Below, piece by piece: positions 41,342-44,295 of a stretch of DNA of 44,295 bases; position 1 is the first letter of the stretch, and each line of letters starts with the position of its first letter. The DNA is from an uncultured Lachnospiraceae bacterium (GTDB taxonomy: Bacteria; Bacillota; Clostridia; Lachnospirales; Lachnospiraceae): NCBI GenBank assembly GCA_902774125.1, contig CACYHD010000007.1, positions 1 through 44,295 on the forward strand, given 5' to 3'. Below the pieces are notes generated by a model. The model had not been told where the DNA came from. It worked only from the letters and a program-made list of their open reading frames with translations, and ran no database searches. The position numbers and the translations under genes are program-made.

Positions 41342-42799
41342 TTATTCATCCACTACATTGATAATGCCATTATCTACATTATATATATTAAGCCCTAGTC
41401 GAAGACTTTCTTCGATAACGCTTATTAACTCTTGGTTTATAACCTCTCCAGGTACAATCAGCGGATTACCCGGCGGATACAAAAACACATAGTCTGCCGC
41501 GACTTGTCCTAATGCATCTTCCACTGGAATCCGTTTTTTGTCGCATCTTGATGCAGCATAAATTGTCATCTTACTCTCAAGTGTACCTACATTATTTATT
41601 TTAACATAATCTTCATTCGCAGGGTTATAATCAGCTATTTTTTGATCAATACTTGCCAAAGCCTCCTCTGCAAGATTGAAGGCTTTAAGGTCATCTCCCA
41701 TTGTACAATAAAACAACACTCTATTGCTCGTTGCCATTTCTACTTCAATGCCATGCTCCCTCAGCATCTCCGAAAGCTGCTCGCCAGTTATAACATTTTT
41801 TGCAACGCAAACACTAACTTTGGTTTCATCGATGCTATCAGCCTGAAGATTTGTTTTTAATTCATCGTATGGCACATAAAAACATTCCAAATTGTTAACA
41901 AAATCCCTAAATTTTTGTATTCTTGTTAACAATTCTCTAAGTTTCTTATCACCTTGCTGCTCCGCTATGTTAATAGACTTATCGATGCTGGCCATTAGCA
42001 CATAAGACGGACTACTTGTCCCATAAATTGCAAGTTGCTGTTCAATCTTTTCAGGGCTAACCGCATCACTTCCAAGATGCAACAAGCCGGTCTGCGTCAT
42101 TGCCTCCAAAGTTTTATGAGCCGACTCAACAACGATATCAGCTCCTTTTTTGTATGAAGGAATTGGCATACAATCACTAACACCGAAATGTGCTCCGTGA
42201 GCCTCATCAACAATCAAAACACAACCATGTTTTTTTGTAATCTGACTTATCGCTTCGATATTAGATACAACACCATCGTAAGTTGGCGATGTAATAACAA
42301 GAGCTTTGGCATCTGGATTGGCCTCGAGAAGCTTTGCAATAACTTCAGGTTCAACAGCTCCAAACATTTTTAGCTTTTCGTCAAACTTAGGTGTATAATA
42401 AACTCCATTGAGATTTCTGTTTTCTATCGCATGAAAAACAGCTTTGTGACAATTCCGCGCAACAATAATTGTGTCGCCAATATCACAAACTGCATTAATC
42501 GCGCTGTGAAGTCCGCATGTGCTTCCGTTAACCAAAAACCATGTTTTTTTTGCACCCAAAAAGTTAGAAGCATAGTGCTGTGCTTCCTTAATTATTCCTT
42601 GTGCACCATGAAGGTTATCGAAGCCCTCAATCTCAGTCAAGTCAATGTCATACGGGTCAAGTTGTTTTTCGCCATCACTAGTGCTCACATTATTACACTC
42701 GAATAGACGCCCTATTCGCTTGTGGCCAGGCATATGGAACGGATATCGACCATTCTTACTATATTCTATTAACTTTTCATATAATCCTTGTTTTTTCAT
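41342..42799 (-). CDS. Orn/Lys/Arg decarboxylase family protein (PLP-dependent)
   Basis: 485 residues. Family motifs: FHMPGHKR near the start, NGSTCGLHSAI, ARNCHKAVF, VDEAHGAHFG, the PLP lysine in SAHKTLEAMTQTGLLH and YPPGNPLIVPGE. It is the short form (about 480, as in Bacillus YaaO/SpeA), without the N-terminal receiver domain. Substrate (Arg, Lys or Orn) cannot be told from sequence. First gene of the holB-ricT operon, as in Bacillus. No clear ribosome site precedes the ATG, and TTGAGT-17-TACAAT ends on it, so the mRNA might be leaderless. Confidence 0.88.
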   Translation of the reverse strand: MKKQGLYEKLIEYSKNGRYPFHMPGHKRIGRLFECNNVSTSDGEKQLDPYDIDLTEIEGFDNLHGAQGIIKEAQHYASNFLGAKKTWFLVNGSTCGLHSAINAVCDIGDTIIVARNCHKAVFHAIENRNLNGVYYTPKFDEKLKMFGAVEPEVIAKLLEANPDAKALVITSPTYDGVVSNIEAISQITKKHGCVLIVDEAHGAHFGVSDCMPIPSYKKGADIVVESAHKTLEAMTQTGLLHLGSDAVSPEKIEQQLAIYGTSSPSYVLMASIDKSINIAEQQGDKKLRELLTRIQKFRDFVNNLECFYVPYDELKTNLQADSIDETKVSVCVAKNVITGEQLSEMLREHGIEVEMATSNRVLFYCTMGDDLKAFNLAEEALASIDQKIADYNPANEDYVKINNVGTLESKMTIYAASRCDKKRIPVEDALGQVAADYVFLYPPGNPLIVPGEVINQELISVIEESLRLGLNIYNVDNGIINVVDE

Positions 42800-42851
42800 T
42801 GTATCTTATCAATTATTCTAACTCAAAAATAGATATATTTAGTACTATATA

Positions 42852-42886
42852 AAATAAAAATTCGAATATAGATATACTATATTCGA
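42852..42886 (-). terminator. Probable terminator after the tRNA cluster
   Basis: A 10-bp perfect stem (TCGAATATAG / CTATATTCGA, 42862-42886) with a 5-base loop and a T-rich run on the minus strand. It is AT-rich, so weak. An earlier T-run and TATTGCAATA palindrome lie between it and tRNA-Phe. Confidence 0.5.
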
Positions 42887-42912
42887 TCCAGTAGTTTTAT
42901 TGCAATAAAAAA

Positions 42913-42985
<73 letters not shown>

Positions 42986-42991
42986 ATTAAG

Positions 42992-43065
42992 TAGCGGGAG
43001 CAGGATTTGAACCTACGACCTCCGGGTTATGAGCCCGGCGAGCTACCAGACTGCTCCACCCCGCG
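42992..43065 (-). tRNA. Initiator tRNA-fMet (CAT)
   Basis: Starts CGCGGGGTGGAGCAG and has the GGG/CCC anticodon stem pairs around CTCATAA. The first pair is a C1-U72 mismatch, which is the initiator hallmark of an unpaired 1-72. No CCA encoded. Confidence 0.93.
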
Positions 43066-43097
43066 CTATATAATTATGATTGATTCAAAAGAATCAG

Positions 43098-43179
43098 TGG
43101 GCGGAGAAGGATTCGAACCTTCGAAGGCTGAGCCAACAGATTTACAGTCTGCCCCCTTTGGCCACTCGGGAATCCGCCC
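43098..43179 (-). tRNA. tRNA-Tyr (GTA)
   Basis: A class II tRNA (82 bases, long variable arm) with acceptor GGGCGGA, anticodon loop CTGTAAA giving GTA, and A73. Confidence 0.95.
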
Positions 43180-43183
43180 TTAA

Positions 43184-43256
43184 AGCCGATGAACGGACTC
43201 GAACCGTTAACCTGCTGATTACAAATCAGCTGCTCTGCCAATTGAGCCACATCGGC
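43184..43256 (-). tRNA. tRNA-Thr (TGT)
   Basis: Acceptor GCCGATG/CATCGGC, anticodon loop TTTGTAA giving TGT, discriminator T. Separated by 4 bases from tRNA-Tyr. The following spacer (43257-43303) has a short TGCCGA-AAA-TCGGCA hairpin. Confidence 0.94.
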
Positions 43257-43303
43257 ATAATGATGTGTAATGGTGCCGAAAATCGGCATATTAAATTGTT
43301 TAC

Positions 43304-43376
43304 TGGGACCTACAGGACTCGAACCTGTGACCCTCTGCTTGTAAGGCAGATGCTCTCCCAGCTGAGCTAAGATCCC
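43304..43376 (-). tRNA. tRNA-Val (TAC)
   Basis: Acceptor GGGATCT/AGGTCCC with one T-G pair, anticodon loop CTTACAA giving TAC, A73. Confidence 0.94.
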
Positions 43377-43393
43377 AAATATAGAAGTCTTAT

Positions 43394-43428
43394 AAAAAAA
43401 TAACTGAGAAAGAACTAGCTTTCTCAGT
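43394..43428 (-). terminator. Internal terminator between tRNA-Asp and tRNA-Val
   Basis: Minus strand: 10-bp stem ACTGAGAAAG/CTTTCTCAGT with a short loop and a run of seven T. An outer perfect pair AATATAGAAG (43378-43387) with CTTCTATATT (43441-43450) encloses it. It could split the cluster into two expression groups by partial read-through, or be a processing signal. Confidence 0.7.
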
Positions 43429-43454
43429 AAAGCATAGTCGCTTCTATATTGAAA

Positions 43455-43528
43455 CGACCCGGATGGGATTCGAACCCACGACCTCCGCCGTGACAGGGCG
43501 GCGCTCTAACCAACTGAGCCACCAGGCC
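43455..43528 (-). tRNA. tRNA-Asp (GTC)
   Basis: Acceptor GGCCTGG/CCGGGTC with G-T pairs, anticodon loop CTGTCAC giving GTC, G73 as expected for Asp. Confidence 0.94.
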
Positions 43529-43534
43529 ATATAG

Positions 43535-43608
43535 TGGACCTTCAGGGACTTGAACCCCGGACCGATCGGTTATGAGCCGACTGCTCTAACCAGCTGAGCT
43601 AAAGGTCC
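43535..43608 (-). tRNA. tRNA (CAT), elongator Met or Ile2
   Basis: Acceptor GGACCTT/AAGGTCC, anticodon loop CTCATAA giving CAT, A73. It is not the initiator form, since it has a paired 1-72 and no G-run pairs. The loop and acceptor are like known Firmicutes lysidine-type Ile2 genes, but elongator Met is also possible. Sequence alone here does not decide. Confidence 0.85.
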
Positions 43609-43639
43609 CCAAATAATCCTAATAAAAAAACTTTTAAAA

Positions 43640-43711
43640 TGACTCCTAGGAGATTTGAACTCCTGTTACCGCCGTGAAAGGGCGGTGTCTTAACCACTTG
43701 ACCAAGGAGCC
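43640..43711 (-). tRNA. tRNA-Glu (TTC)
   Basis: Acceptor GGCTCCT/AGGAGTC with one G-T pair, anticodon loop CTTTCAC giving TTC, A73. Confidence 0.94.
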
Positions 43712-43716
43712 ATGAA

Positions 43717-43789
43717 CTCCCCGAGTAGGACTCGAACCTACGACAGCGCGGTTAACAGCCGCGTGCTCTACCGACTGAGCTATCGAGGA
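43717..43789 (-). tRNA. tRNA-Asn (GTT)
   Basis: Acceptor TCCTCGA/TCGGGGA, anticodon loop CTGTTAA giving GTT, G73 as for Asn. First tRNA after the 23S rRNA. Confidence 0.94.
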
Positions 43790-43878
43790 ATATATAACAT
43801 ATGATTCAGAGACGAAAAGCATATATATGTACTTATATCAGCACACAAAGCTTTTGACACGCCCTGAAAACTGCACAC

Positions 43879-43907
43879 ATTGTATCATATTTCTATCCCA
43901 AATGCAA
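43879..43907 (-). promoter_or_regulatory. Sigma-A-type promoter in the 23S-tRNA spacer
   Basis: Minus strand TTGCAT (43902-43907), a 17-base spacer and TACAAT (43879-43884) with TG upstream (extended -10). It could drive the tRNA cluster independently of the rRNA operon. The spacer 43790-43934 also holds a GCAGTTTTCAGGG-type stretch found in rRNA spacers. Confidence 0.6.
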
Positions 43908-43934
43908 GACGCAAAACTTCAGCCTTACGGCCGC

Positions 43935-44295
<361 letters not shown>

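Noticed and set aside
43074-43370. ORFs across the tRNA cluster
   Set aside because: They run through tRNA-Tyr, tRNA-Thr and tRNA-Val sequences with clear cloverleaf structures; the peptides are artefacts.
43790-43934. 5S rRNA between 23S and tRNA-Asn
   Set aside because: The stretch is AT-rich, lacks the conserved 5S loops, and is barely long enough; it holds a promoter and spacer sequence instead.

Overview
The window comes from a low-GC, Gram-positive-type anaerobe, most likely a Lachnospiraceae/Clostridia member. This rests on AGGAGG-type ribosome sites, A/T-rich third positions, a Firmicutes-type Tad pilus locus, a RicT/HolB/RsmI block, ECF-type vitamin transport, a cobalamin riboswitch and tRNA genes without encoded CCA. 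Nearly everything is on the minus strand, so the biological order runs from right to left. Only three genes are on the plus strand: the hemolysin III family gene and two tandem InlB-repeat-like genes.

Layout from left to right. (a) 1-2260: a secreted sialidase cut by the window edge, three perfect 36-bp hairpin repeats, and a secreted repeat-rich surface protein. (b) 2448-5279: tRNA-Cys, CvpA, a DUF5711-like protein and a sirtuin. (c) 5319-14684: a complete Tad/Flp pilus operon in the order tadZ, tadA, tadB, tadC, flp pilin, DUF5702-like protein, TadE-like proteins, prepilin peptidase and FHA protein. (d) 15032-15706: hemolysin III on plus. (e) 15794-21771: metG-tatD-ksgA-sua5-(degenerate ywlE-like)-upp-comEB. 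(f) 21979-22242: an HPr-like protein with Asn at position 15 but Ser at 46. (g) 22328-28601: a cobalamin-riboswitch operon encoding two DUF4430 (transcobalamin C-domain-like) proteins, a membrane-anchored alpha/alpha-barrel protein and a complete ECF transporter (T, dual-ATPase A and S). (h) 28609-34194: secreted Ig-like/Fn3-like lysine-rich surface proteins with frameshift and homopolymer tracts, and two plus-strand paralogues. (i) 34195-34631: a roughly 400-bp imperfect inverted repeat with a strong bidirectional terminator at its centre. (j) 34620-42799: LTA-synthase-like, rsmI, trmN6-like, ricT, holB, guanylate-kinase-like and Orn/Lys/Arg decarboxylase. (k) 42913-44295: nine tRNAs and the 3' end of a 23S rRNA, with no 5S rRNA between them.

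The most interesting system is (g). Animal intrinsic factor and transcobalamin hold B12 between an alpha6/alpha6 barrel and a C-terminal DUF4430-type beta domain. Here both halves appear as separate, adjacently encoded envelope proteins feeding an ECF importer, under a B12 riboswitch with its own promoter. The riboswitch also carries, in a peripheral arm, a copy of the 36-bp hairpin repeat found in triplicate 27 kb away.

Other points of note are an apparently catalytically dead LMW phosphatase in the ywlE position, the Crh-like HPr, an A8 frameshift and an A17 tract in one surface-protein operon, a TadE-like pseudopilin with two zinc-binding-like Cys/His modules, and a promoter in the 23S-tRNA spacer. 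Function assignments are from reading motifs only; no database search was run.
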